From positions 51,384,001 to 51,448,000 of the forward strand of contig CM060842.1 of NCBI GenBank assembly GCA_030762175.1: DNA of 64,000 nucleotides, written 5' to 3'. Positions within the stretch are counted from its first letter, which is position 1; each line of letters opens with the position of its first letter. A model generated the notes under the pieces. It was not told where the DNA came from and made no database searches. It saw nothing but the letters and a program-made list of their open reading frames with translations. Positions 10,650-23,450 of this stretch are shown piece after piece. The position numbers and the translations under genes are program-made. The DNA is from Metallyticus violacea (taxonomy: Eukaryota; Arthropoda; Insecta; Mantodea; Metallyticidae).

Positions 10650-11750
10650 GCAGTTTTGCCCAAATTATAAAGCACTTAGAAATATAATAGTATTTGGTCA
10701 TCTGTATAAGCAAGGTTGACAAATGGTAAAACTTTAATTTAAAACCGTAATCTATCTTTGCATTCCGCTTTCTGATTGCGTCATCTAAGGCAAAATTAAA
10801 TAATATAGGAGACAATATATAGCAGTTTTTATGGATTCCTTGTGATTCAAAATATTTTGCAGTAAATATAAGCTCTATCTTAATTTTAAAATTATAATAT
10901 GAACCTATTATATATTTTTTCTTAATTATTTAATTGTAATAAAATTCTTCTTGCCCCATATTTCATTCCTATTAATCTGAACAAAATATTTTATGTACTC
11001 GATAAATATTAAATAAGTCGGTCTATTAAAATCAGAAGGTTTTCCCATTATTTAGGAATTATTAATGTATTTTTAAAAGCATATGCTCTTTTCAAAAAAA
11101 TTGTGTTGTTAAAATAGGAAGTTATCTATTATCTTTGCAAATTTTGCTGCAATTATTTCAGAATAAATTTTATAAATGGACAATAGTAAGTCAATTACAA
11201 TTACGTCTATATCTTATAAGTTGGTCCTAGTGGTGTAGTGGTAACCATACTTGCCTTCTAAACCTAAGATCGCAGGTTCAAACCCGGCCAGGGTCGATGG
11301 ATTTTTTCGGGCGTAAAAATCCTAAGTATGGCTTCCTTCGGACGGGAAATAAAGCCGTGGATCCCGTGTCGTACATTTACGGCACGATAAACAACCTCAA
11401 GCCTGAAAGAAAAGGCCTCTGAGCAAAATTTGCAGGCCGTTTCACGCCCTGAATAGAATGGGACGCTGATGACCTGAGACGTTGAAGAGCGTTCATAAAT
11501 AAACAATCAATCAATATCTCTTATAAATTGACATCACAACTGCGGGTTATCATTCCTGGCGGGTACGTTCAATATGCCAGATTATTAAATATATTTAATT
11601 ACCTACGTTTAACCTCCTGGCTCCAATATTTTATAAATTCTATGTTAATACTGCCTATTCCTGGCGCTTTATGATTCTTCACACCATTTAATGTTTCCTG
11701 AAATTTTTTATAATTAATATTGCCCGCTTGTATAATAATTTGAAGAGCTA
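10650..11750 (-). pseudogene. LINE reverse-transcriptase remnant, split by a SINE
   Basis: The minus strand shows RT motifs in the right order: NHKAPGIGSINIEFIKY near 11620-11690, IYSEIIAAKFAKIIDNF near 11100-11170, FNRPTYLIFIEYIKYF near 11000-11040 (the F-x-D-Y-x-K-A-F catalytic block, with the catalytic Asp replaced by Glu here), and MSPILFNFALDDAIRK near 10770-10815. Frameshifts and stops are frequent. The SINE A copy at 11223-11513 interrupts it, with a target duplication drawn from this LINE. Clade not resolved. Confidence 0.82.
11223..11513 (+). repeat. SINE family A, copy 1
   Basis: A tRNA-like head has A box TGGTGTAGTGGTAACC and B box GGTTCAAACC, with acceptor-stem-like GGTCCTAG. The family body follows (GGATTTTTTCGGGCGTAAAA, AAAGCCGTGGATCCCGTGTC, CCTCTGAGCAAAATTTG, AATGGGACGCTGATGACCTG) and ends in AAATAAACAATCAATCAA. 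The flanks ATATCTTATAAGTTG (11209-11223) and ATATCTCTTATAAATTG (11514-11530) are a degraded target duplication. Confidence 0.92.
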
Positions 11751-12827
11751 TACAATTAAATTTTATCTGAGACATGTATTTACAATGTTAAAGGCATTGT
11801 GTGTTTAAAAAAAACACCTAGTATAAATTATTCTATCAACATCAATTATCTGGAAATGGCTGCACTTTCCTGGAAAGTAAAACGTTTGACAAAGAGCATG
11901 TGACTTTCTGCAGCTTTGGTTTAGCTGCGTTTTACAGTTTCTGCCTTTCTTTTGAAAATAACCCTTGTTATTTATAAGTTCGAAACCATTTGATATCGGC
12001 ATATAAATGGATATACTTAATAAGAACAAATGTAAGCATTGTGATGATTCCATAGCAGTGGAAAAAAAAGGAAATTTTTTTACAGGTGTAACACTGGACA
12101 AGGAAAGCCGCGTTGCCAAAAATTCCGCGAAAGAGTTAATGGCGTATAAAACAGTAGTAACGCTTGACAGGATGGTCTTCAAGTTGGTTTAAAACACGGA
12201 ATGGACAGTAGTTGGTGCCACTGTTATGTTGCCATAAACACGTCCCGCGGGCATGGCTTCAAAATGAACAGCCCAGGCATTGCAGCCAATGTAACAACAA
12301 TCAAGCTCTTCCCGAAAATATCTGTCGGTATTTATAGTACACCAACAATGCGGCGAAACAGTTTTTAAAGGTGGTGCAGTACGAGGCGAGGTGAAATGGT
12401 TCCATTTCGGAAGAGATACTACATTTGAAGCACAACGTGGGGTAAAGCTGCTCGAATCACGGCCAGTAGATTAGAGAAAAAAGGGGGGAGGGAATGAGGC
12501 AAAAAAGCACGATTTCTGCTCAAGAAGATAAAAAACATTTTTTTATTTTTAGTCACTCGACTTTACTAGCTTAATTTGTTGTGATTCCGAAATCCGCCCG
12601 AAGAAACCGAAGTTAAAGATTTCTTTTGCAGACATAATTACATACTGTCACAATTTCAGAAAATAAAAGAACTTCTCAGAAACTGAAATCAGCGCACTGA
12701 AATTTGCAATTTTCAAGAAAATATTGCAAATAAGAAAATGCCACTATGAATTTGCAATGACCTAAATACTAACTAAAATGACGATTATGACAGATCTTTG
12801 CTAAATCGCCAATGTAGTTACATTTTA
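11751..12827. other. Intronic sequence, unrecognised open frames
   Basis: A 125-codon minus frame (11805-12182) and an overlapping plus frame (12007-12192) occur, but neither matches a family I know. They overlap each other and lack context. No repeats were recognised. Confidence 0.4.
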
Positions 12828-13470
12828 TACAGTGAGGTTATTAGAGTTAAGTGATGCTGAGAGCCGTTGCTCACTGCTTACTGCAGCCGCCACAACCGGA
12901 AAAGTGTTGCCGCGAGTAAAGTTAGTATTTAAATGTGTACTGAAAGCATTAAATGATACCGTATTTAAAACAGATAATAAATAACAAATATGAAGCACTA
13001 ATCTTTATAAGAGATGTTGAAAATGATGCCCCTCAGCGTCACTACATGGCTGGTATCTGCGCAGGAAATTCGTGTACTTCAATCTTTCCTCCATAAGAAT
13101 TCACTTCTTGCCTTTGAGAGATTCTGTTTCCAGTAGCTTTTTAACAAGTTGGCGAACAGCTTCTCTGCCTGGGACAAGATAGCCAGGATATTTTGTTGCG
13201 AATCGCCTAAAAACTTCGCTGCAAGAATCCGTTTTCACATATGTATAGTACATGAAAACCTGTCCTTTAAGCTATTTATATAGGGACATAACTAATGAAG
13301 AACAATTGGCAAACAATTTATACACATGAAATCATGAGTAACATACACTTGCTGAGAAAGTCTCCCTCTAACTACAAGCTACTACCTTCACCTGCATGAA
13401 ATTACCTTGACAACTGACTTCTCCCAGTAGACAGCAGCACTCTGTCAGCCCGTTACTCAAAGCCTTCTAT
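12828..13470 (-). mobile_element. TA-flanked DNA element F, copy 1, with helix-turn-helix coding remnant
   Basis: The left end (CAGTGAGGTTATTAGAGTTA after TA) and the right end (reverse complement GGCTTTGAGTAACGGGCTG) form inverted repeats of about 20 bp; copy 3 has the cleanest left end, GGTTATCTGAGTTACGGGCC. On the minus strand, 13108-13250 reads VKTDSCSEVFRRFATKYPGY then VPGREAVRQLVKKLLETESL, a DUF4817-like helix-turn-helix as found at the N-terminus of some insect mariner-superfamily transposases. No catalytic domain is present, so it is non-autonomous. Relatives at 30249-31320 and 35337-35895 lie in the same orientation. Confidence 0.75.
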
Positions 13471-14160
13471 CAATTAACCCAGAAATTGTTACTTGGTCCA
13501 AAGTCCTGTATGTGTACCATCTTGTTTCACACACAAAGCGAAGAAACTGACATGGCCTTCTCACGAATGCTACGAATCATTTGTGATATGCTTACACAAG
13601 TGAAGCAAATTTTCGTTCGTAATGGCGACGTGTACATTCTTGTTCTGTGATGGTTCCTCACAAAAATGAGCAGATATTGGGGGCCATAACAAAGCAGTTG
13701 ATGTCCACTAAGGCGGTAACTTTTCATTCAGAAATGGGATTTTCGTTCCTGTTGCACCTTTAACACCCTTCACTTGAGGTTCCAGCTCTTCTGCGCAACG
13801 AGGCATAGTTTTTGCTCAGAAGGCAATATTTCTGGCAAGTTACTGCACGAATGGGCGCAATGTTCCGTGTTTGGATTTGACAGTTCATTCGCAAACACCG
13901 GAGAAAGGGATCAAAATGGCTAACTTTCAAGTATTACATATCTTACAATTGCTCACTGCGAGAAATTATTTACAAGACTACTCAATGGAATCTGAAACAG
14001 CAACGTAACGTTGCTTTTTATTGAACTGCCCTTATTGTAGAGCAGTTTGTGGGACACTTCTCCGCACATGAATTAGATTTTCTTGTCATTCATTGCAAAT
14101 CGCAAGTCGCTACTTAACACTAAACGTTTGTGTCTGCCATTCTGGAATGATTTATTTTTT
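13471..14160. other. Sequence next to element F, unassigned
   Basis: A 66-codon minus frame (13527-13727) is present without a recognised family. It could be flank or a piece of a longer relative of element F. Confidence 0.35.
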
Positions 14161-15800
14161 TCATTTCAACAACATATGAATAAAGTTAAATCCACTGTAG
14201 AACGGGTATTTTTGGATGGGATTTAATATTTACTGGGATTAATTTTATGGACTATTTTGAATGGAAATTAATTAATAATTTAGATTAATTTTCTTGAGTT
14301 GCCTCGGCGCTTGAAATCTGGAGTTCGTTGTTGCCTATATCTCTGAGGATAGGAATCCCAGGTGAATGTGGATTGTTTTAATGAATTTAGAGTCATTAGG
14401 AAAGGAAGGGGGTTCTTTACTGGAATAATAAACTTCTGAGCCCAAGTTGATGTTTTAATTTATTGAACAATTGACATTTTTAGGACACGCTATGCTGGAC
14501 GTCGCGTGATATGTCTGGTTTTATATTTACTATACAGTTGCCCTCAGGCTCAAGTTCACTGCTTTCATTCGAAGATCTAAATACACTGTTCAAGTAACTT
14601 GAACTTTAACTGCACTATTCCGTAACAAATTCCACTGTAACACTTTATTATAACACTTATTACTTCGATGTAAGGACTTTACAATAATAATTAACTAGTT
14701 GTTTCCGTGTAATTTCTTTAAACTATTCACTGCCTTACTGCTATCACCATCACTCTCTTGTGTACTGTCTTTTACTGTGTACTGTTGATTTCGTACTGCC
14801 CCGTTACTGTGTGTCTCTGTATATTGTCTGTTCATTTAAAAAATTACTTCTTATATTTAATATAAACTCTATTGTGTGAATTCGCTCCGCTCCCGCGAGC
14901 TTTTATTTCTTCAAATATGCTAGAAATCGACTCAACTCTAACGTTCTATTGGCTATTACATGATGTTTTTAATATTGCCTATTCATTCTCAATCGTCCAT
15001 TTTGAGGGATGTGTATTGGTTGAAGTTTTTCTTTTCCTACCGTTTTCAATTTTCTAAAACTCGCATCCGCACAATAAAGTTTTGCGATAAGGCACGCTTC
15101 GACCATATATAAGCGGCATCCCTTTGAATATGGCAGACAAAGTAATTCTTTTTGATTTCATATGACTCGCTGTCGCCCTTAAGGGCAATAATACCTATTA
15201 GCGATCTGTTTCACCTTAGCTAATTACAATTCCCACGTTTTGTGTTCTCTTTTACGGCGCCAGTTTTAGCATACGGCATGTCTTTTGAATATGGCAAGTA
15301 CAGTTACCGATTGAAATCATATTTCTGCTGCGCTAGTTTAAAGTGTAATAAAACATTTATGGGCTGGTGTCGGCAACCCTTTATGGATAGCTGACAATGG
15401 GAAGAAAGGGCCCCCCTTTAACAAAAGAAGAGAACCTTCAGAGGGAAACCGTTTTGTCCTAAGACTTTCCTCAGGCAGCAGAATGCAAGTATGTCCGTCC
15501 CTTTCATAGAAACATAACAAATACACATATGCGCTGTTAACAATAGTATTACAGAAAGATAGCTGGAATATTACTTAATAGCTAAAAACATATTTCTATA
15601 TACACTAGCAGTTACAATATGAAAATATTGATACAATTGATTATTATGAGATTCTTGACCTTGTTAATAACTGAAATCAAATGCAATTATTATTCGAATA
15701 GGATTCTTGAGACAACAATTCCTGCTTCAGTTGCATTTAAATTTATTTTACTGTCAGGGATACGGTGATCTCTAGATCGCAATGCACACACAGTTAAGGA
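14161..15800. other. Intronic sequence, possible old LTR-like material
   Basis: It contains CTGTACTG-rich stretches (14740-14830) and a TATA-like CATATATAAGCGG near 15103-15115, but no coding or paired repeat supports an element call. Confidence 0.3.
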
Positions 15801-15825
15801 AAAAGTAATGTCCTGTGCTGGTCTA

Positions 15826-16266
15826 TCATGTAACAGGATCCATTGCATTTTTCGGGAACTGTATGCTGGGTTTATTTAGCATTAGCCATACATACAAACT
15901 ATATTTCACTTGAATAATCGGAACAATTATTTTATTTCTATTAATAGCATCAGCTTTCATAGGATATGTCCTATCATGGGGACAAATATCTTTCTGAGTG
16001 GCAACTGTAATTACTAACAGCTGTCCTGTACCAATTATTTGGCAACTAGGCAGACGGTTGCAAAAGCTTTTCAAAGCGTTCGCAACGTAGGGTGTTAACT
16101 TTTTCTCCTCCATATTTTCCACCACTCCACCTACCTGCCGTGTCTTATGGCAGGGTGCTTTATCTTTGAGACATGCAAGAATTGTCTGCTGATGCATTAG
16201 AGCATATATTTTGATCTGAATTAAAGTCACCATGAGACATAGATCATGCCTAAAAACCTCCCTCAT
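15826..16266 (-). CDS. Unidentified 146-codon open frame
   Basis: An open frame of 146 codons starting MREVFRHDLC. A short segment, KDKAPCHKTRQV, resembles the D-N-A-P-C-H block of Tc1-like transposases, but the following residues do not continue into the expected S-P-D-L-N-P block. It may therefore be a decayed transposase fragment or chance. No splice context or neighbour supports a host gene. Confidence 0.2.
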   Translation of the reverse strand: MREVFRHDLCLMVTLIQIKIYALMHQQTILACLKDKAPCHKTRQVGGVVENMEEKKLTPYVANALKSFCNRLPSCQIIGTGQLLVITVATQKDICPHDRTYPMKADAINRNKIIVPIIQVKYSLYVWLMLNKPSIQFPKNAMDPVT

Positions 16267-16836
16267 ACCGTAACACCCAGACTTCGAGTGTGCTCAGTAC
16301 CAATTCTGCAACAGTAGATGCATGTTCTACACAACAACGTGATATTTCATCCACGCTTGAGTGAGTACTTTTATCAGCAGGATGGCGTTGAAGGCGTGAT
16401 TCATTGCTCTGTAGCAGTCCAAGTTACATTTTTCGTACCTATATAAAATGCACCAAACTGAGATAACGATTACTTAATTAGTATGGCAGAGAACTGAAAT
16501 GCTAGACGAGACATTGTCGCCTACTACAGGTACTTGGAAATTGATTGATTTGCATTTTAACGTTCCTCTTAACAACGAAAGGTCTAAAGAGACGATAAAC
16601 AAACATTTTTTGATTGGAATGAGTGCGCAAATGTGTCCAGAACCCGGCACGCTTAAAGTTATCTGGCATTCATCTTCTCAGAATAAGGAATGACTCCCGA
16701 AAAAAATAGACGTTAGTTTGTTTTCATATCAAGAGATGCTATCTTGCCATCCAGTCAGTAGACGGTCGATGATCGGTTTGTAATTCAATAATATTTTGGG
16801 AAGTATGTCATCTGTCATTGTTTATATACATGTAAA
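16267..16836. other. Intronic sequence, nothing recognised
   Basis: AT-rich; a 64-codon plus frame at 16499 has no known relative. Confidence 0.45.
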
Positions 16837-17660
16837 CCAATTATCACAAGAGATCTGAGCTTTCCAGACAAATTTACATATAAACGTACGTCGATATCAG
16901 ACCCTCGAGTGATATTAATTAGAATTATTTCACGAATAAAATAAGAATTCAAATATATTGCCGCTAAACTTGGTTTACGATATTATAATAGTTGTATATT
17001 TATATTATAAATACTTAATCTTTTCAAGTCATCGATTTCCAGTAATGTCAATAGAGAAGAGGCAAATATTTCATGAATATTTCATGAATAGAATAAGAAT
17101 AATATTTATACTTGAAATTCGCGCACACATTATTAACAATTGTATAAAATATTATACTTACTTAATAGTAGTTGTTTATTCAGAAACCGTGAGAATGAAA
17201 TAGACGAAAGTCGACTATTACAATCGCTACCGTTCGATTTACTAATACCAACTGAGAAAAACAAATCAGAGATACCATTTTACCATTCTGAGCAACGTGT
17301 TCATTAAACTTTATGGTTGCTTAGGTAGATATTGTTATATAAATTACAAAATGATTTCATAGCCAAAATTATTTGAAGAAGCCTCTATTTTGCCTTTTAT
17401 TGTCGATAGTCGATCGTTTTGTTGCCATCAATACCTTTCCATTACCTGCTGGCAAAAGTGGTCAGTGATGCGTGCTTAGGAATTATAGTGGATGTATAGA
17501 GTTGATTACGCTGAGCAGAAGACAAATGCACTTCGGGCGGTAAAGGGATTTGGTAAAACTACCATAATTTCACTGCGGTATCGCGCTGTGATTGACCAAA
17601 ATTCAAAATGTGTTTCAAATCAATGGTAGATTTTATGATGACGTCACATAAGTGAAATAC
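16837..17660 (+). repeat. Dispersed repeat E, copy 2
   Basis: It matches 4195-4885 in the same order and orientation (ATCACAAGAG, CCCTCGAGTGATATTAATTA, TTGAAATTCGCGCACA, CAGAAACCGTGAG, AGAAGACAAATGCACTTC, TTTCACTGCGGTATCGCG). It has roughly 150-180 extra bp near 17280-17455, and ends around GATGACGTCACATAAG. Confidence 0.7.
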
Positions 17661-17929
17661 CCTTAAATTATTAAGTCTATTAGTTAAGTTATATGTACCT
17701 AAATTTTCTTTGATATTTACACTTCATTGTTTATATAAAATACTCAATCCTGCTAATGAACGCAGAAACCACAAAAAAGTCATAGTTTTTTATGCTTTGT
17801 TTATACATTTTTATATTATATTGTGCAAAAGTTTAATTTAATTTGTTGACTGCATTTACAGTTGGTTTTTAGTCTCTTCAAACTCGTTTTGATTGTCTGT
17901 AAATAAAGCAGTGTTTAAAATAACATTTC

Positions 17930-18600
17930 CTACTTTGAAATGTTTAGTTAAACTATCTGTGCCATAGCCAAATGGCATCATTAATGTAAATATTGAAACA
18001 AGCAGTAGACAAGGGACATCCTTGTTTAACATACTGTATTTTTACCGAGTATTCCACATTTGTCTATGATAATAAATAAAGACTTTTAATAGCCCGTGTC
18101 AAATGTTTCGAATCGCTCCTTTCTGTCATAAGTTCTGTGACACTCTATTGAAGGTTTTTCGAAATCAACAAATAAAATACAATTAGAAAGATTATTTTCT
18201 CGGATTTTCTGTATTAGTTGTGTCATAATAAATATTTTATCTGAGCATCAGTTATCTTTCTGAAATCCACTAGTATTTAATCTGCGTGTAATATATTTTA
18301 TATGCTGCACAAAATAATGTAATTATTTGTAATTGCCTCAGGGATGATACATTTTTTCCAGCATATATTAATTGCAAGTACTTCATTGTAAATTCTGGTG
18401 AGCTCTTCAAAACCTCCACATTTACACAGTCAATTTCTGTGCTTTCTTATTCTTTGGAAGTTTAAGTGAATTTTGTAATTCGTGCATATTAATATTATCA
18501 ACGGTTTCTATTGTGTCTAGAGTAGTGTTAATATATATTTCTTCAATGCTTGTCCATAGATCCTCAAAATATTTAGCCATTCGCTTTCTCCTAGATTGTT
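17930..18600 (-). pseudogene. LINE reverse-transcriptase remnant
   Basis: Minus-strand frames read EDLWTSIEEIYIN near 18530-18570, then NKKAQ.. with INCVNVEVLKSSPEF near 18400-18450, FRKITDAQIKIFIMTQLIQK near 18210-18270, NCILFVDFEK near 18155-18180 (the F-x-D-x-x-K catalytic block) and YVKQGCPLSTAC near 18010-18040 (the Q-G-C-P-L-S motif). Order and motifs define a non-LTR RT. Multiple frameshifts and stops. Distinct in sequence from the 10.7-kb remnant. Confidence 0.82.
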
Positions 18601-18630
18601 AATTAAAGAAGTATCTGTTCGGAAAAGTTT

Positions 18631-19520
18631 AAAGGCCAGTTGTATAAAGAGTTAACTTGAGTTTAGGGTATATAACCACCAGTGACACTTAACTTAAAAC
18701 TTTGGTTTTATAAACATTAATGTAAGATTATTTCTCTTAACTTCAAATTAAACCTAACTCACGAAAATTCTAACTAAATTTTAGTAATTGTTAAATAAAA
18801 CATTTTCTACAGTACATGCGTATAATTTACAATGATTTATTTTAATTTCATGTAGATAAAGTTTCTTCAATGTTCATTTTTCATCTCCGAGTAATAACAG
18901 CGTTTTGTTCAATTGCAGGTTATGTTAGTCTAACCTTACAAGTGTTATATTGCACAGATCTCTTTACACATATCTGATTATTCAAAGATCTCATTCGAAG
19001 ATGAATTTCACCGTGTTCCTAGTGTATTTCACGAGAGTAATATTACATTCCTAGAACTGAACGACAAACAATTCAAAATGCGATTTAACTTAGCAAAAGA
19101 TGTCAAAGAATTGGAGCAGATGTTACATCCCCGATTACAATCACAAACTAAGCGAAATCATGCTTTGAATTTGATGTTCATGATCTATTAACTTTAAGGT
19201 TCTATGCGATAGGGGGCTTCCAAATAATTATTGGAGGTATATTCAAAGTGGAGAAAGGAACGGCCAGTAAAACCATCCATAAAGTTATTAGAGCAATAGC
19301 AGCTCTGACATCTCAGTTCATTAAAATGCCAACCGAAGAGGGTGATGTAAAGAGATTGACATTAGACTTCTATAACCTTCGCAACTTTCCTGGAGTTTTA
19401 GGTGCTGTAGACTGCACACACATACACATTATATCGCCTGGGGGTTATAATGTAGAAGTCTTGAGAATAGAATTATATTCTTTAGCAATTTCCCCCCTGT
19501 ACGTACTTTACCATTATTTG
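18631..19520 (+). pseudogene. PIF/Harbinger nuclease remnant (HARBI1-like)
   Basis: The left end resembles a Harbinger terminus (GGCCAGTTGTATAAAGAGTT next to TTAAA at 18626-18632). The plus strand then encodes RFNLAKDVKELEQMLHPRLQ (19081-19140) and, after a frameshift near 19160, LTLRFYAIGGFQ (19191-19226) and KVIRAIAALTSQFIKMPTEE followed by FYNLRNFPGVLGAVDCTHIH (to about 19430). The last contains the first catalytic Asp of the DDE domain (VDCTH). It degrades after a shifted G-x-N-x-E-V-x-R block. No right terminus found. Confidence 0.88.
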
Positions 19521-19560
19521 AGACCAATTCTGTTTTTCTTTTCATTTATTTAAATTACTC

Positions 19561-21400
19561 CCCAATATTTTAGCATCATATCAATAATAATACCTGATTG
19601 CTTAAGTTTGCGCTCGCATTAGCTTTGACTTTTCCTAATCCATGTTTGAAGACAACTAAGAAAAAACCTCATCTCTAGGAGGCGGTAAAATTCACTATTT
19701 ATTGATGTTCTCAATAGTTGAACATCAACTCGCTCTAAACACGAATTCCTCTTATTATTTCCCGATGTTGCCAATGGCTTGAATGTTATTGCAAACTCAA
19801 ATTTTCCTAGTCTGAGGTTTTATTTATGCAACAGAAATTATGACTAACCTCTAGTTACTTTTTAAATTACAGTTAAAAGAATCTCCAGTTAGCAAGTTTT
19901 ATACGTCTGGACCTTGGTGTTTTAATATCTTTTAAGTTGTATTTTATTATGTTTTTTAACTATTTTAACATTTGCTATACACCTGTTTTAGCTTTCTGCA
20001 TTAATTTTGTTTTACCTTTGCCCCTTGTAATAATCACATCTCTTTAATAGATAATTAGGTACGTAGATAAGATGCTGGCACAATATATGCAAATCATCTT
20101 GAGGAGGAATATTTAAATAATTTTCGGTGGTATAACACTAGTGAATGAAAATATTTGCACTAAAAGAGTTAGCTCAAGGGATTGAGGGACTCCATCTAGA
20201 AAATTCGTAAGTTCGTTCTTCCCCTATAAACTACTCAATAAAGGATTTTTTTCTTTATTTGCGAAGGCAAATGACAGATTTGACATTTCCTTGTCACAAA
20301 CACCCATGAGCAGCTAAAAGAGTATAAATAAAGTGAACGGTACAAGAAGGAAATTATGCAGCTATGGCTATTTGTCCAATAGAATTTGAACTATTTCATG
20401 TTTCACCGACAAGTCGAATGTGGTTAATACAAAAACATAATAATAATTTGTTTAAAACGTTCTTAGTTTATTTATAGTTTTAAAGTTAAATTAACTTGAT
20501 TACTCAGCACCTAAGGCTATGCTATATTAAATACTTATATCCGACAGTGCAATTTACTTTTCTGTCATTTTAAACTATTAATCATCACTTAAATGCTATT
20601 TAATGTATCTTAAAGAGAAGGAAGCCATACAGTGTTTGTTGAAAAACAGTGCGATATTAATCATAGGCAGCAGCCATAAATTCCAGCAAATTTGCTGGCC
20701 GTTTCAGATGTTACAGTAATGCCATCTTGTGTCACCCGTTTAAAATATGTGGTCCTGGCTTAGTGCATTCCTTTCTCAACCACGGTGTTTTGTTTCCGTT
20801 TTTTTTTTCTTTCTACTCCCTCTGTTTGTCTTTTTATTATCATTATGGGTCAGGACATGACACGCCCTGTTAATTAGCATATTGCAAACCAACCCTTAAA
20901 AACCAACCCCAAAAAGTCCTGGGGCTCTCGTGGTTGTGGTGACGCTCTCACCGTGTGTATGTTCGTTATAACTCTGCCTTTTTTATTTGTTTATCTTTCT
21001 CATTTCTTTTGGGTCGTTAAACTTTTAAGATAGCGTAACAACTTACGGAATAAAAGCAATGGAAAGAAGATGGGGGAGAAATAAAAGCAAGACTGTAAGA
21101 AAATGTAGCACAGGAAAATGAATGCTGATGAAAACTTCGGGCGAAAAAAAAAAAAAAAAAAAGCGTGTTCGCGATTATTTACATTAATGCGAACATTAAT
21201 AAGTCATGTGTAAAAACACAATGGTGATTTCCAAACGTTTGAATTTAAACGTATAATATTTCCATCAAACTGTTTATGCAAAATTACAGTACAGTTAACA
21301 CACAGAATGAAATGATAAAAATTAAATAATCATCAATGGAAATGTTTTAGATTATACAATTGTTTACACAAAATGAAACATCAAACTTTAATTGTACACG
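19561..21400. other. Intronic sequence, nothing recognised
   Basis: AT-rich DNA with an A-run near 21146-21161. No coding or repeat call. Confidence 0.45.
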
Positions 21401-21409
21401 TCAATGACC

Positions 21410-22310
21410 GCGTTTTTTAAAATGCTTATACACTTTTTCTGCATAAAAAGTGCTACCATCGTCCGAAAACAATAGTATCATTTCTTCAACGGGCTTGTTT
21501 TTTCTAGAATTAGAAATGAAGCTATAGGCATGTACAAGCATTGAACAAACAAGCTTAGAACGTGTGGTAAAGTGTTAGGGGCTTTTATGTATTTGGGTAT
21601 TGAGTTTAGAACATGCATTAGATAAGTGCAATGGCTACTTCATGATCTGAAGGTTTCTTGACATATATCTGTGCACTTTATATAACCAGAGAAGCGTAGA
21701 ACTCAATCGGTGGAATGAATTGATCACCTGCTTCGTGCCAACAAAAAAGGCGTCTTGGAACGGAAGTGCTGAGAAACTTTCCAAGCGAATTTTCTTCAAT
21801 ATCAAGTCGCATTCACAGTAGATGAACTTATTACATTGCGGAGAACGTTAGTATGTGTTAGTATGAAAATGTAATTCGTCAGTTTATAACGCATTATCTG
21901 GATACATTTGAATTTTAGTTGTCGTCTGCATAACAATGTTGTTTGATTCATCCTTGTCCCCTTCTTTATGTTGAACAAACTTGCATTTTGTAGGGATATT
22001 GTTTAAGTTGTCTCTTCAGATTTGGCCAAACTGTTGAACTGATCCTCTCCAGAGATCTTACCACTTTATTAACACTGCACAATTCATGTTGGTTCTCAGC
22101 AATACCCCGAGTGAACCTCAGCAACTGCTAAGTCAGTTTGTATTGTAGATCTACCTGATTTCTTTTTATCTTTGACAAACTCAGCCTTGATCTGATTACC
22201 AGCTTCTGGAAAGAGACAGCTCTTAAACCATTTTGGGCACGAAATCGTCAAAAGCCTGCTGAAGAACACCCGGAATAAAAATTAGATTTGCCCAATACGA
22301 GTTTGTAGAG
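21410..22310 (-). other. Degenerate coding-like block, unclassified
   Basis: Minus-strand frames show long stop-poor stretches, for example FIYCECDLILKKIRLESFSA near 21775-21840 and FSDDGSTFYAEKVYKHFKKR near 21415-21475. The mix of frames resembles a decayed transposon protein, but I do not recognise the family. It could equally be chance. Confidence 0.25.
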
Positions 22311-23439
22311 GTAATTAATATTGTGACGGGTTAAGCAATCATGTGCTGGCAATACCTAATATTTGTCATGTTTAAAATTATATGTAAACCTTTACAGAAT
22401 GCGTTGCTAAGTGATATTGCATCATTTCGGGGAAATTGTACCAAGCCTTAACAGTTTTGCAGTTAAGCCCACAACTTCCTGTTATTCTAACTTCATGTAA
22501 AAATCCTCTACTTAAGTTGTGGAAAACCGTTATGACGCAACGACCGAATTCTTTCGGAACATTCTGAAAACCGACCGGAAATTGAGTGGGTATAAAATAC
22601 AATGGCGGTCGTCAGATTTTGGAATTGTCAAGCTGAACTCTTGCTGGTCGTAGTCCGAACCGGACGTTGTGTTTCGGCCACTCTCTGTTTAGTTCCGTCA
22701 CACGATTCAAACCCAGGTTGCGATGTTCTCTACTTTTGCCAACAAATTATAACACGCATAGTTAAAGTGGATTTAGTGGTCTTGCCTCTGAAAATCCTGT
22801 TCCGATGAGTGTCATGACAATATCAAGCAGAATTTAACAAAACACACTTTTACTTGGGTTGAACATTTTTAATTCAAGTACTTACTATCAGGACAAAAAC
22901 AAACTTGTCATGTTGATCAAAATCCCAATAAGACAGGGCCAATTTTTTAAAGATTGGTGCAAAATGAAGAACATACAAGGAATTTAATTGTAACTTGCTT
23001 TTGAAAAGCTCTGTAAGATACTGTACAAGTGCTTCGAGTGCAATGGCTAAGAAAGTTGCGAAGGAAGAAACAGCGAGAAACGCTGAAAATGTCAGCATCT
23101 GAAATATTAAAACTATGAGTATAAATAAACAAGGAACACTTTCAAATAGTACAAATTTGTTTTCTCCCAGGAGGTAAACTGCGGCAAACAAAGGTTAATG
23201 AATTGCCAATATGTATTTTTATCCATGCTTATGAATTGCTACGCAGTTGGGGTCTGAATACACTAGACCTTCGATGTGCGGACGATTCCTGGTAAGATTA
23301 GAGTTTAACTTTCGCTGACGCAGGAATTGAGTTTGCCCAGTCGTGTTTATCATTCCAACTATTTCAATTGCAGAAAGAGCGTACTTTCTACTGTGTATTT
23401 GTGTATTGTGAAGTAAGGGGAGAGAAAGAGATATATGCT
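22311..23439. other. Intronic sequence, nothing firm
   Basis: A 105-codon minus frame (22874-23191) is rich in hydrophobic residues but has no recognised family, and a second frame overlaps it. Confidence 0.4.
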
Positions 23440-23450
23440 AGAACAAAGAA

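Noticed and set aside
22874..23191. Hydrophobic 105-codon minus frame as a membrane protein gene.
   Set aside because: Overlapping frame on the same strand, no start context, splice sites or family match; likely chance in T-rich sequence.
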